NCBI RefSeq assembly: GCF_005843885.1
Contig: NZ_CP040443.1
Span: forward strand, 1,178,001 to 1,242,000
DNA: 64,000 nt
Source: Escherichia sp. E4742
Lineage (GTDB): Bacteria > Pseudomonadota > Gammaproteobacteria > Enterobacterales > Enterobacteriaceae
Direction: 5' to 3'
The translations under genes were made by a program, and so were the position numbers. Positions 46,001 to 55,059 of this stretch are shown piece after piece (position 1 is the first letter of the stretch; each line of letters begins with the position of its first letter). Below the pieces are notes generated by a model. That model did no database searches. It was not told the DNA's origin and saw nothing but the letters and a program-made list of their open reading frames with translations.

Positions 46001-47637
46001 GGCAGGTTGAAGGTCGCGGTATCGCGCGTAACGTTTTCCGGCTTAACAATGGAAGGCGCTTCCGTAATGTACGCCAACTCATTTTTATCCCAGGCGCGTT
46101 TTTCGCCGAAGGCCAGCCAGTAGTTTTTATCATTACGCGCCATCAGAATCGGGAAGGCCGCGTTGGAGATATTCACCACCGCCTGACCGCGGGCATTACC
46201 GGTACTGCCATAGAAGTTGGTGGAGTCATGGAATACATGGAACTTGCTGACAGACTGGTAGTTCGTATCCACGCCCCACAGCTTGTTGATAACGCCCTGA
46301 ATCTGGCCGTCATTAACATTGCGTGCCGTCAGCGAGAACCAACGTTGAGAGTTGCAGCCCCCGAGGGATTTACAAATTGCTGTATCAATCTCTTTAGCCT
46401 GCCCGGATTTAAGCTGCTCAAGAAATTCGTTTTTCCGCTCAAAGGTTTGATCGCCTTCGCTCAACGCCTCACCATTGGATAACGAGAGATTGATAATCTC
46501 GTTGATCACGTTGGGATATTCAGCAAAGACCTTGCGCACTACGTCCGGCACTTCACGCTCATCATTTTTTCCGGCCTGGGAGTAACGATGAATAAGTTGA
46601 TCGATATTCGCGCCGCGAACTTCATCGCCCAGTTCCGTCAGTGCAATAGTCGACTTGTTACCGCGCACTGAGCCAAGTTCAAAGGTGTCGATGCCAAAGG
46701 AGATGGTTTCCCCCCAGCTAAAGGAAAACTCGCCGTTTTCTCCGGTTACACCACGGCCAGAATTGGTGTAGTAGTTGACGCCAACCACGCCATTCCCCTG
46801 GCTATCTACCAGACGACCTTCGGAGAGAATGATTTCCGTAGGTTGATACTGATAAAACTGTTCCGCGTTAGCCGACACGAAGGAAGCGTTCAGATCCGGT
46901 TTTGTTCCCGGCGTGGTGACTGGCACGACCGGTGAAGTATGAGTGGATGGCGCCTTATCGGTCGCAGCATTGTTTTCCACCTCTTCATTGACCAGCTTTT
47001 TGAACTCTTCCGGTGCCAGATCGATTTGCTTATACAGCGAGTCAAAGCGTTTACTCTCGATCACCGAGGAGAACGTCAGGCAAACCTGTTCTGTATCCGC
47101 CGGACAACTGTTCATGGAGGTTACCAGCGAGAGCGCATTGCTTTTCTTGTCGTCGGAGCCCGCCAGTTCTTGTGCATCCTCAAGGCTAAATGACACTTTT
47201 TCAACCGCACGCAGGCCAGGCGCTGCTTCTGACTGAGTGTCGAAGGTAGCAATTGTCGTGTTGTTCCCTGCCACACAGGTGACTTTGTCGCCTGGCGTAA
47301 AGGTAAAGCCGTCGCTGGATTCACCATTACAGGTAGCACCAGTTACCCGCTGGCTTCCGCCCAGGGTCAGGTAACCTGTTTTCGTAGGAACAGGTTCTGG
47401 CTCCGGTTCTGGTGTTGGCTCTGGATCAGGTGTCGGGTCCGGAGTAGGTTCAGGCTCCGGCGTCGGCTCCGGGGTTGGCGTTGGATCGGGTTTCACTTCC
47501 GGCAAAGACCCAGTTCCAGAATCTACAGGCGGAGTATCGGAGGACGATCCTGAACCACCGCCATCACAACCGGCTAACAGGGTTGCGCTTAAAATAGCCG
47601 CTAAAAGCGATTTTTTATATTTAAATTTCTTATTCAT
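43087..47637 (-). CDS. sslE: SslE (YghJ), secreted and surface-attached lipoprotein mucinase (M60-like)
   Basis: A 1516-residue lipoprotein from the ATG at 47637 (MNKKFKYKKSLLAAILSATL), with lipobox LLAGC near residues 21-25. A Gly/Ser stretch and an approximately 45-residue proline-rich repeat (PEPTPEPEPTPDPT type) follow. The long N-terminal region precedes the peptidase M60 domain, whose zinc motif WHEVGHNAAE is near residue 1300. SslE is exported by the neighbouring type II system and degrades mucins; it is also a protective antigen of extraintestinal E. coli. The gene is intact, and the length is close to the usual 1520. A longer frame from 47655 has no ribosome-site support. Confidence 0.95.
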   Translation of the reverse strand: MNKKFKYKKSLLAAILSATLLAGCDGGGSGSSSDTPPVDSGTGSLPEVKPDPTPTPEPTPEPEPTPDPTPDPEPTPEPEPEPVPTKTGYLTLGGSQRVTGATCNGESSDGFTFTPGDKVTCVAGNNTTIATFDTQSEAAPGLRAVEKVSFSLEDAQELAGSDDKKSNALSLVTSMNSCPADTEQVCLTFSSVIESKRFDSLYKQIDLAPEEFKKLVNEEVENNAATDKAPSTHTSPVVPVTTPGTKPDLNASFVSANAEQFYQYQPTEIILSEGRLVDSQGNGVVGVNYYTNSGRGVTGENGEFSFSWGETISFGIDTFELGSVRGNKSTIALTELGDEVRGANIDQLIHRYSQAGKNDEREVPDVVRKVFAEYPNVINEIINLSLSNGEALSEGDQTFERKNEFLEQLKSGQAKEIDTAICKSLGGCNSQRWFSLTARNVNDGQIQGVINKLWGVDTNYQSVSKFHVFHDSTNFYGSTGNARGQAVVNISNAAFPILMARNDKNYWLAFGEKRAWDKNELAYITEAPSIVKPENVTRDTATFNLPFISLGQVGDGKLMVIGNPHYNSILRCPNGYSWAGGVNDKGECTLSGDSDDMKHFMQNVLRYLSNDIWQPNTKSTMTVGTNLENVYFKRHGQVTGSSAPFGFHPDFAGISVKHLTSYGDLNPEEVPLLILNGFEYVTQWSGDPYAVPLRADTSKPKLTQQDVTDLIAYMNKGGSVLIMENVMSNLKEESASGFVRLLDAAGLSMALNKSVVNTDPQGYPDRVRQLNEKGMWVYERYPLVEGELPYTIDEKTKEVIWKYQIDNKPDKKPKLEVASWQEEVDGEQVTQYAFIDVAKHPTDESLKAAKDKIFAAFPGLEECKDPDYHYEVNCLEYRPGTDVPVTGGMYVPRYTQLNLSADTAKAMVQAADLGTNIQRLYQHELYFRTNGSKGERLSSVDLERLYQNMSVWLWNDIEYRYEDNKEDELGFKTFTEFLNCYANNAYAGGTQCSDELKKSLVDSKMIYGESSGKAGMMNPSYPLNYMEKPLTRLMLGRSWWDLNIKVDVEKYPGAVSEEGQEVTETISLYSDPTKWFAGNMQSTGLWAPAQKEVTIKSNANVPVTVTVALADDLTGREKHEVALNRPPRVTKTYDLKANGEVKFTVPYGGLIYIKGDSKEVQSADFTFTGVVKAPFYKDGKWQHDLNSPAPLGELESASFVYTTPKNNLNASNYTGGLEQFAKDLDTFASSMNDFYGRNDEDGKHRMFTFKNLPGHKHRFANDVQISIGDAHSGYPVMNSSFSTNSTTLPTTPLNDWLIWHEVGHNAAETPLTVPGATEVANNVLALYMQDRYLGKMNRVADDITVAPEYLNESNGQAWARGGAGDRLLMYAQLKEWAEKNFDIKNWYPEGTLPKFYSDREGMKGWNLFQLMHRKARGDDVGNDKFGNRNYCAESNGNAADKLMLCASWVAQTDLSAFFKKWNPGANAYQLPGVSEMNFEGGVSQSAYETLAALGLPKPQQGPETINTVTEHKMSAE

Positions 47638-48132
47638 TAATAACGCAAGTGACAAAAAGTAGTTAAAAAATTCGTAACTGGGGAAATAGTTTTATGTTTT
47701 AGCTTCTCTAGTAACTTCCTCCATTCTTAAAAAAACTGCATTATTGATAACGAAACAGGTGAAATTTATAAGAATATCCCCTATTCGATGTCAGACGGGG
47801 TATTTATAAAAAGATTCAACAAACAAAAAAGTAACAATTATTCACAATGTAACTATCCCAAGTTGTTGATAGTTTTAACGATTGCGATTGCAAAAGCAAC
47901 AGATAGCACGGTGTTTGCTCATCAAGCGAACACAATTAATACAGACTTGTTTTGCGTGACAAAAAAATAGATGTTCTCACCCCCTTAATTATTTAGCGAG
48001 TTATCTGAACATAAAATATTATTCATGCATGGATAATAAACCACGAAATGATTTTGCAATTATTTAGCCAGAATAATGAAACGAGAATAGAAAGAAGCCG
48101 GATGATATTGACGATCATCCGGCATTATTGAC
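47638..48132. other. Intergenic region between sslE and glcA
   Basis: These 495 bases hold the sslE promoter and leader on the minus strand and the hairpin behind glcA (48097-48123). A 60-codon plus-strand frame at 47788-47970 looks accidental. The sequence is AT-rich, with several TATAAG/TTATAA words upstream of sslE, but no promoter can be fixed by eye. Confidence 0.5.
48097..48123 (-). terminator. Hairpin terminator behind glcA
   Basis: A perfect 10-bp stem (GCCGGATGAT with ATCATCCGGC) with a 7-base loop lies 10 bases beyond the glcA stop. On the minus strand a TTCTTTCT tail follows. It resembles half of a REP unit and probably terminates or stabilises the glc transcript. Confidence 0.65.
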
Positions 48133-49815
48133 TTACGAAATCAACATACCGGTAAACACATACGCCTGCAGCAGGGTGATAATGCCGATAACGCTGGCAA
48201 AAATCAGACTGTGCTTCACGGTGTAGCGGAACAGTTCAGATTCTCGGCCCACCATGCCCGTCGCGGCGCAGGCCACGGCGATAGATTGTGGGGAGATCAT
48301 CTTGCCTGTTACGCCGCCGCTGGTATTTGCTGCCACCAGCAGGGTATCAGAGACGTTGATTTGCTGTGCCGTGGTCGATTGCAGTGAACCAAACAGAGCG
48401 TTCGAGGAGGTGTCCGAGCCAGTAAGGAATACCCCCAGCCAGCCGAGGAATGGTGAGAAGAACGGGAACATCACACCAGTACCTGCCAGTACCAGCGCCA
48501 GCGTGGTAGACATACCGGAATAGTTAGTCACGAAGGCAAATGCCAGCACCATGCCAATCGACAGTATCGGCCACTTCAGGCTAATTAGCGTTTCTGCAAA
48601 GACGCCAATACCTTTCTTGATCCCCACGCCGAGGATGAAGATAGAGATAATCGCCGCAATAAAAATAGCGGTGCCGCCAGCAGAAAGGGGGTCGAATTTA
48701 AACACCGCATCCATTGGCGTCGGCTGGGCGACAATGGGCGCCGCTTTCAGTACCTGCTGATGCAAATGAGGGATCTGGAAATTAATCACCAGCGAATAAA
48801 ACGCGCCGCCCGGAGCAAATAACGCTTTAAACGGTTTCATGGTCCAGATGGTGACCAGCACCGTTAAGATTAAAAATGGTGACCAGGCGCGTATGATTTG
48901 CCCAAGACTATATTCTGAGGGTACCGGGCCGCCAGAAGACGGTTTATTCACCACCATCGCACCTGCGGATTGCCCCATGCTGATTGCCGTTTCAGTATTT
49001 TTTGGCCGCCAGACTTTAAGGAATAAAGACAGTGAGACGATACTTACCAGCGCCGAAGTAATATCCGGCAGTTCCGGACCAATGTAGTTTGAGGTAAAGA
49101 ACTGAGTGACGGCAAAGCTACCACCCGCAACCAGCGCCGCTGGCCACGTCTCTTTCACCCCTTTCCAGCCGTCCATCATTGCCACCAGCCAGAACGGCAC
49201 CAGTACCGACAGGAACGGCAACTGCCGTCCCGCCATTGCGCCAATGTCGAACGGGTCAATGCCAGTCACCTGCCCGGCAACCAGAATCGGCACGCCCAAC
49301 GCACCAAACGCCACCGGCGCGGTGTTGGCTATCAGACACAATCCCGCCGCGTATAACGGTTTGAAGCCCAGCCCCACCAGCAGTGCGCCAGTAATCGCCA
49401 CTGGAGCACCAAAGCCAGCCGCCCCTTCCAGCAACGCGCCAAAGGAGAAACCAATCAGCAGCACCTGCAAACGCTGATCGTCGGTGATGGAGATAACCGA
49501 GCTGCGGATAATATCAAACTGCCCGCTGGCAACGGTTAATTTATACAGGAATACCGCCGCGACAATAATCCACGCAATCGGCCATAAGCCATAAATAAAG
49601 CCATAGCCTGCAGCAGCAAATGCCATATCAATCGGCATTTTAAAGGCGAATATCGCAATCAGGATAGATAATATAAGGGTTATTGCTCCGGCGACATGTC
49701 CTTTCAGACGTAATACCGCTAGTGCAACGAAGAAGAATATTATTGGGATCAGGGCAACCAGAGCGGATAGCCCCAGTCCTCCCATCGGCATATACATTTG
49801 GGTCCAGGTAACCAT
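48133..49815 (-). CDS. glcA: GlcA, glycolate permease (LctP family)
   Basis: A 560-residue transporter with 12 or more membrane helices and the LctP-family core (FSFGALLEGAAGFGAPVAIT, FLGWLGVFLTGSDTSSNALF, ANTSGGVTGKMISPQSIAVA). It takes up glycolate, and also L- and D-lactate, by proton symport across the inner membrane. It is the last gene of the glc operon, separated from glcB by a 355-base gap that holds a plus-strand sRNA candidate. Confidence 0.95.
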   Translation of the reverse strand: MVTWTQMYMPMGGLGLSALVALIPIIFFFVALAVLRLKGHVAGAITLILSILIAIFAFKMPIDMAFAAAGYGFIYGLWPIAWIIVAAVFLYKLTVASGQFDIIRSSVISITDDQRLQVLLIGFSFGALLEGAAGFGAPVAITGALLVGLGFKPLYAAGLCLIANTAPVAFGALGVPILVAGQVTGIDPFDIGAMAGRQLPFLSVLVPFWLVAMMDGWKGVKETWPAALVAGGSFAVTQFFTSNYIGPELPDITSALVSIVSLSLFLKVWRPKNTETAISMGQSAGAMVVNKPSSGGPVPSEYSLGQIIRAWSPFLILTVLVTIWTMKPFKALFAPGGAFYSLVINFQIPHLHQQVLKAAPIVAQPTPMDAVFKFDPLSAGGTAIFIAAIISIFILGVGIKKGIGVFAETLISLKWPILSIGMVLAFAFVTNYSGMSTTLALVLAGTGVMFPFFSPFLGWLGVFLTGSDTSSNALFGSLQSTTAQQINVSDTLLVAANTSGGVTGKMISPQSIAVACAATGMVGRESELFRYTVKHSLIFASVIGIITLLQAYVFTGMLIS

Positions 49816-49941
49816 ATTGTTCAGTCTCTTATTATCTTTATATGCTTGATATGATTAAGGTTGTAATAAGCAAAAGAGGACTGAACTGTAAAATATAGGC
49901 GTTATACTTTACAGCAACAGTACGCTGCTAACGCAATTGCT

Positions 49942-50163
49942 ACCTCTGGCATAACAAGTATATCGGGTAAGGGTTTCTGTTCCGCACACGCAGGCGCAGA
50001 GTATCGTTAAGATGTCCATATTGTTGTTTTAGGCCCGCTAGTAATGCGCTACGGGTATTTAATTTTGTTAAACCCTGATAATCGCTCCGGTTATTTCCGG
50101 GATAAATGTACTACCGCAGTTACTATAATAGCCCCGACAATAAAACTTGCCGGGGCTTTTTTT
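49942..50163 (+). ncRNA. Probable small RNA C0719 between glcA and glcB
   Basis: The 355-base gap between glcA and glcB ends on the plus strand in a strong intrinsic terminator: GCCCCG pairs with CGGGGC (50131-50156), followed by seven T (50157-50163). There is no plus-strand protein gene to terminate. From memory, E. coli K-12 has the sRNA candidate C0719 (about 222 nt) in this gap on the strand opposite to the glc genes. The start given here is simply 222 bases back from the terminator and is not seen directly. It would be antisense to the glcB-glcA intergenic transcript and could affect glcA expression. Confidence 0.55.
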
Positions 50164-50170
50164 GACGCTA

Positions 50171-52342
50171 TTAATGACTTTCTTTTTCGCGTAAACGCCA
50201 GGCGTGTAATAACGGCTCGGTATAACCGTTTGGCTGTTTCACACCGAGGAAGATCAAATCGCTGGCGGCTTTAAAGGCACACGAGTTAGCGAAATTCCCC
50301 ACCATCGGACGATACGCCGGATCGCCGGCGTTTTGCTGATCCACCACTTTCGCCATGTTCTCCAGCGACGCCTGCACCTGCTCTTTGGTCAGGATGCCGT
50401 GACGTAACCAGTTGGCGATATGCTGGCTGGAGATGCGCAGCGTTGCGCGGTCTTCCATCAGCGCCACGTTGTGAATATCCGGCACTTTTGAACAACCAAT
50501 CCCCTGCTCTACCCAGCGCACCACGTAGCCCAGAATTCCCTGCACGTTGTTATCCAGCTCTTGTTGGATGTCTTGCGCCGACCAGTTAGCATTTTCAGCA
50601 ACCGGAATGGTCAGCAGATCGTCCAGCAGCGGTTCAAATTCAGCATTGAACTCGGTCTGGGCAATGTTGGCTTGCACGCTCTGTACGTTGGTTTGGTGGT
50701 AGTGCAGCGCATGGAGTGTAGCGGCGGTTGGCGACGGAACCCAGGCCGTGTTTGCCCCGGCACGCAGCTGGTCGCCCTTCTGGCTGTACATGTCTGCCAT
50801 CAGATCCGGCATTGCCCACATCCCTTTGCCGATTTGCGCTTTGCCACGCAGCCCACAGAACAGACCGGAAAGCACGTTATTGCGCTCGTAGGCTTTGATC
50901 CACGGCGTCGATTTCATCTGGTTTTTACGCAGCATCGGGCCCGCTTCCATCACCGAATGCATTTCATCGCCTGTACGGTCGAGGAAACCGGTATTGATGA
51001 ACGCCACGCGGTTGCGCGCCTGAGCGATACAGCTACGCAAGTTCAGCGAGGTCCGGCGTTCTTCATCCATAATGCCCATTTTCAGGGTATTCGGTGCCAT
51101 ACCGAGCATTGCCTCAACGCGGGTAAACAGTTTGTTGGCGAACGCCACTTCCTGCGGACCGTGCATTTTCGGTTTCACAATATAGACGCTGCCAGTGCGC
51201 GAGTTTTTCTGCACTTTTAAATCATAGAGGGCAATCGCGCCAGTCATGACGCCATCAAGAATGCCTTCCGGGATTTCATTGCCTTCGCTGTCCCAAATCA
51301 CAGGAATGGTCATCAAATGACCCACGTTGCGGATAAACAGCAACGAGCGCCCGTGCAGAGAAATTTCAGAGCCGTCGGCAGAAGTGTACTGACGATCGTC
51401 ATTCAGTTTACGCACGATTTGCCGACCGTTTTTCTCCATTTTCTCTTGCAGAGTGCCCTGCATCAGGCCCAGCAAGTTGCGGTACAGCAGGATTTTATCT
51501 TCCGCATCAACCGCAGCGACCGAATCTTCACAGTCGAGAATGGTACTGATGGCGGCTTCAACGATAACGTCGTTGATGTGCGCCGGATCGTCTTTACCAA
51601 TCCGCCCGTTGGCATCGATTTGCAGCTCAATATGCAGGCCGTTATTTTTCAGCAAAATGCTGGTTGGCGCAGCGGCATTACCACGGTAACCGACAAACTG
51701 TGCCGGAGTACGTAACGTGGTTTCTTTATCATTTTTCAACTGGATGCGTAATTGTTTATCGACCACGCTAAACGCCACCACATCCTGATAGCTGCCGTTT
51801 TCCAGCGGTAGTGATTCATCGAGGAAACGCCGAACCCAGGCGATAACCTGCTCACCGCGCTGCGGATCGTAGCCGCTGACCATCGCCCCTTCCTGCGGGA
51901 TGATGTCGCTGCCGTACAGCGCGTCGTACAGTGAACCCCAGCGGGCATTCGCCGCGTTCAGCGCGTAGCGGGCGTTCATTGCCGGAACCACCAACTGTGG
52001 CCCCGCCTGACCGGTGATTTCACTGTCGATGCCCGTGGTTTCCACCGTAACGTGGTCAGGCTGCGGCACGAGATAACCCAGTTCCCGCAGGAAAGATTTA
52101 TAAGCCGCTTTGTCTTTTATCGGCCCCGGATTGCTGCGATGCCACTCGTCGAGCGCCGCCTGAATGCGATCGCGTTCTGCCAGCAACTGACGATTTTCTG
52201 GCGCCAGATCGTGAACGATCTCATCAAAATTGCGCCAGAACGCCGCAGCGTCCAGCCCTGTTCCCGGTAAAACTTCTTCATCCACAAAACGTTTAAAATT
52301 GGCGTCAATGCGTAAACGGCCCTGGGTTATGGTTTGACTCAT
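50171..52342 (-). CDS. glcB: GlcB, malate synthase G
   Basis: A 723-residue monomeric enzyme that condenses glyoxylate with acetyl-CoA to L-malate. Recognisable parts are AAISTILDCEDSVAAVDAED, the active-site region FIRNVGHLMTIPVIWDSEGN, YIVKPKMHGPQEVAFANKLF, MGIMDEERRTSLNLRSCIAQ and GFLDRTGDEMHSVMEAGPML. The length equals K-12 GlcB. It uses the glyoxylate made by the GlcDEF oxidase encoded just upstream. Confidence 0.96.
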   Translation of the reverse strand: MSQTITQGRLRIDANFKRFVDEEVLPGTGLDAAAFWRNFDEIVHDLAPENRQLLAERDRIQAALDEWHRSNPGPIKDKAAYKSFLRELGYLVPQPDHVTVETTGIDSEITGQAGPQLVVPAMNARYALNAANARWGSLYDALYGSDIIPQEGAMVSGYDPQRGEQVIAWVRRFLDESLPLENGSYQDVVAFSVVDKQLRIQLKNDKETTLRTPAQFVGYRGNAAAPTSILLKNNGLHIELQIDANGRIGKDDPAHINDVIVEAAISTILDCEDSVAAVDAEDKILLYRNLLGLMQGTLQEKMEKNGRQIVRKLNDDRQYTSADGSEISLHGRSLLFIRNVGHLMTIPVIWDSEGNEIPEGILDGVMTGAIALYDLKVQKNSRTGSVYIVKPKMHGPQEVAFANKLFTRVEAMLGMAPNTLKMGIMDEERRTSLNLRSCIAQARNRVAFINTGFLDRTGDEMHSVMEAGPMLRKNQMKSTPWIKAYERNNVLSGLFCGLRGKAQIGKGMWAMPDLMADMYSQKGDQLRAGANTAWVPSPTAATLHALHYHQTNVQSVQANIAQTEFNAEFEPLLDDLLTIPVAENANWSAQDIQQELDNNVQGILGYVVRWVEQGIGCSKVPDIHNVALMEDRATLRISSQHIANWLRHGILTKEQVQASLENMAKVVDQQNAGDPAYRPMVGNFANSCAFKAASDLIFLGVKQPNGYTEPLLHAWRLREKESH

Positions 52343-52363
52343 TGTTTATCTCCTCGTTTTCGC

Positions 52364-52768
52364 TTATTTCGCCAACACCGCTGCTGCCGCTTTCGCGACC
52401 TGCGCATCCTGTGCTCCGGTTAAACCAGAAACGCCCACGGCACCAATAATTTGCCCATCAACAACAACCGGTACGCCGCCTTCCAGCGACGTCAGTAACG
52501 GCGCAGTCACGAACGCGGTACGTCCGTTGTTCACCATCTCTTCATAGCCCTTAGTTTCACGACGCCCCAGCGCGGCGGTACGCGCTTTCTCCTGGGAGAT
52601 GTAAGCCGCAATCGGCGCGCAATCATCCATGCGGCTTAGTGCCAGCAGATGACCGCCGTCATCGGCAACAGCAATGGAAACAGACCAGTTATTTTTCTGC
52701 GCCTCTTCCTGACCTGCGGCAATAATTGCACTCGCCATTTGCTGGCTAAGAATGACTTTAGTTTTCAT
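52364..52768 (-). CDS. glcG: GlcG, heme-binding-like (DUF336) protein of the glc operon
   Basis: A 134-residue protein from MKTKVILSQQMASAIIAAGQ (ATG at 52768). It has the DUF336/GlcG core SIAVADDGGHLLALSRMDDC, SQEKARTAALGRRETK and GGVPVVVDGQIIGAVGVSGL. Its role in glycolate use is unclear; relatives bind heme or cobalamin-type ligands. It overlaps the end of glcF by a few bases in the operon. Confidence 0.93.
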   Translation of the reverse strand: MKTKVILSQQMASAIIAAGQEEAQKNNWSVSIAVADDGGHLLALSRMDDCAPIAAYISQEKARTAALGRRETKGYEEMVNNGRTAFVTAPLLTSLEGGVPVVVDGQIIGAVGVSGLTGAQDAQVAKAAAAVLAK

Positions 52769-52772
52769 TTTG

Positions 52773-53996
52773 TTATTCCTTTTCAAGGGCTTGTTCTACA
52801 ATTTCAATCCAGTGACGCACAGAGGTTCGACCGGCGCTCGCCAGATGCGTCTGACAACCAATGTTGGCGGTGACGATCATTTCCGGTTTGCCGCTTTCCA
52901 GCGCATTCATTTTGTTATCCCGCAGCTGGCGCGCCAGATCGGGATGCGTTAACGCATATGTTCCCGCCGACCCGCAGCACAGATGGCTGTCGGGAACGTC
53001 GGTTAAGGTAAATCCCAGGCGCAGTAACACTTTTTCCACTTCGCCATTTAACTTTTGCGCATGTTGCAGGGTACACGGGCAGTGGAAGGCCAGTTTTTTA
53101 TCGCCGCGAATTGCCAGTTTTTCCAGCGGTTCCTCGCGCAGAAGTTCGACTAAATCGACCGCCAGCTCACTGACCTGACGCGCTTTATCGGCATACAGCG
53201 CATCGTTTTTCAACATCTGCCCATACTCTTTGACGAACGCGCCGCAGCCGCTGGCAGTCTGCAAAATTGCCTCGGTACCTGCTTCAATCGCGGGCCACCA
53301 TGCATCAATGTTATTTCGCGCCCGCGCTAGCCCTTTCTCTTGCGCATTAAGATGATAGTCCACCGCGCCACAACAGCCTGCTTCGTTAGCTGGCATGACG
53401 CTGATCCCCAGACGATCCAGCACCCGCGCGGTTGCCGCGTTGGTGTTGGGCGAAAGCGTAGGCTGGGCGCAACCTTCCAGCATTAAAACCCGGCGCTTAT
53501 GTCGCAGCGGTGGACGCGGTTTGGCCTTCACGGTTTCGGCGGGCAGTTTTGCTCTGAGCTGCTCTGGCAAAAACGGTCGCAGCACCAGACCTACCTGCGT
53601 CAATGCGCGGAAGACCGCCGGACGCGGCACCACCTGGCGCAGCCCTTCGCGTAGCATTCGATCCGGCAGTGGACGTTTCACCTTCTGCTCGACAATATCA
53701 CGCCCGATATCCAGCAGAGTGTGATAGCGCACACCAGAAGGACAGGTGGTTTCACAATTGCGGCAAGTGAGACAGCGATCGAGATGTTCCTGTGTTTTAA
53801 GGGTGACTTCGTTGCCTTCCAGCACTTGTTTAATCAGATAGATGCGCCCGCGCGGCCCATCCAGTTCATCCCCAAGAAGCTGATAGGTTGGGCAGGTTGC
53901 GGTACAAAATCCGCAGTGAACACAGGCGCGCAGGATGCTGTCGGCTTCCAGCGCGCGCGCGTTCTGGCGCATCTCTTCGGTTAACCGGGTTTGCAT
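52773..53996 (-). CDS. glcF: GlcF, iron-sulfur subunit of glycolate dehydrogenase
   Basis: A 407-residue protein with two 4Fe-4S motifs (RACVHCGFCTATCPTYQLLG and CLTCRNCETTCPSG) and two CCG domains (ANEAGCCGAVDYHLN; SHLCCGSAGTYALTHPDLAR). With GlcD and GlcE it oxidises glycolate to glyoxylate at the inner membrane. The ATG at 53996 is used, since the 63 extra codons up to 54185 lie inside glcE in another frame. Confidence 0.95.
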   Translation of the reverse strand: MQTRLTEEMRQNARALEADSILRACVHCGFCTATCPTYQLLGDELDGPRGRIYLIKQVLEGNEVTLKTQEHLDRCLTCRNCETTCPSGVRYHTLLDIGRDIVEQKVKRPLPDRMLREGLRQVVPRPAVFRALTQVGLVLRPFLPEQLRAKLPAETVKAKPRPPLRHKRRVLMLEGCAQPTLSPNTNAATARVLDRLGISVMPANEAGCCGAVDYHLNAQEKGLARARNNIDAWWPAIEAGTEAILQTASGCGAFVKEYGQMLKNDALYADKARQVSELAVDLVELLREEPLEKLAIRGDKKLAFHCPCTLQHAQKLNGEVEKVLLRLGFTLTDVPDSHLCCGSAGTYALTHPDLARQLRDNKMNALESGKPEMIVTANIGCQTHLASAGRTSVRHWIEIVEQALEKE

Positions 53997-54006
53997 AGTC
54001 TGCTCC

Positions 54007-55059
54007 TTAAAGTTCCGCGTACATGCGACCGGGGTTAAACACGCCGCAAGGATCGAGCTGCTGTTTAAGCTGCTGGTGATAGCGGAATAAAGGAGCGGGT
54101 AGCAGGGCAAAGCCGCCATCTCCGGCACTAAAGCGGGTCGCATGACCGCCAGCGTTGCGGGCGATGCGATGGATTTGATTGTCATCGGCTGTCGATTTCA
54201 GCCAGCGTAACGCCCCGCCCCAGTCGATCAGTTGTTCGCCGGGTAAATCCATCATCGGCGCATCGGTGGGTAAGGAAATGCGCCATAAAGTGCCCGGTAA
54301 TGAGAAGAACGGCAATTGTTGTTCACGCAATTGCTGCCAGAACTGACCCGCAACCTCTTCGCCCCCCAGCAGTTCACGCGCCGCTTTCACCGATCCTTCA
54401 CCGCCTTCAAGACGGATCCACAACGCGTTGTCGAAGTAACATAAGCCACTAATGGGTAGCGGCTGAAGTTGCCACTGGGCGATTTCACTCATGGCTTCTT
54501 GCAGGCTGATTTCCCGCCGCATACTCAAGGTGGCGCGCGGTCGCGGTAACACTTTCATTGAGATTTCAGTTAGCACGCCAAGACAACCGTAGCTTCCGGC
54601 CATTAATCGCGAGAGATCGTATCCGGCAACGTTTTTCATCACTTCGCCGCCAAAACGCAGATGTTTTCCTGTGCCGGTAATGATGCGCGTGCCGAGGACA
54701 AAATCGCGTACTGAACCGCTCCACGGGCGACGCGGCCCCGCCAGTCCGCAGGCAACCATTCCGCCCCAGGTGGCTTCTTCACCATAATGCGGCGGCTCGC
54801 AGGGGAGCATTTGCCCCGCACTTTCCAGCGCCGCTTCAATCGCCACCAGCGGCGTTCCAGCACGCGCGGTGATCACCAGCTCGGTCGGGTCGTAATTAAC
54901 AATGCCGCGATGACAACGCACATCCAGCGTTTGCCCGGTGACAGGGTGACCTAAAAAGGCTTTGCTATTGCTTCCCTGAATCACCAGCGGCGTTTTATTA
55001 CTAATCGCCTGATTCACCTGTTCCAGCAGCGCCTGGCTGTAATCACACTCGCGTAGCAT
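54007..55059 (-). CDS. glcE: GlcE, FAD-binding subunit of glycolate dehydrogenase
   Basis: A 350-residue flavoprotein with an FAD-4 type domain (EEATWGGMVACGLAGPRRPW, GGEVMKNVAGYDLSRLMAGS, LGVLTEISMKVLPRP). It partners GlcD and GlcF. It overlaps glcD by one base and precedes glcF by 10, consistent with one operon. Confidence 0.95.
   Translation of the reverse strand: MLRECDYSQALLEQVNQAISNKTPLVIQGSNSKAFLGHPVTGQTLDVRCHRGIVNYDPTELVITARAGTPLVAIEAALESAGQMLPCEPPHYGEEATWGGMVACGLAGPRRPWSGSVRDFVLGTRIITGTGKHLRFGGEVMKNVAGYDLSRLMAGSYGCLGVLTEISMKVLPRPRATLSMRREISLQEAMSEIAQWQLQPLPISGLCYFDNALWIRLEGGEGSVKAARELLGGEEVAGQFWQQLREQQLPFFSLPGTLWRISLPTDAPMMDLPGEQLIDWGGALRWLKSTADDNQIHRIARNAGGHATRFSAGDGGFALLPAPLFRYHQQLKQQLDPCGVFNPGRMYAEL

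Noticed and set aside
47788..47970. 60-codon plus-strand frame between sslE and glcA
   Set aside because: Short, without a ribosome site, in AT-rich promoter DNA; probably chance.
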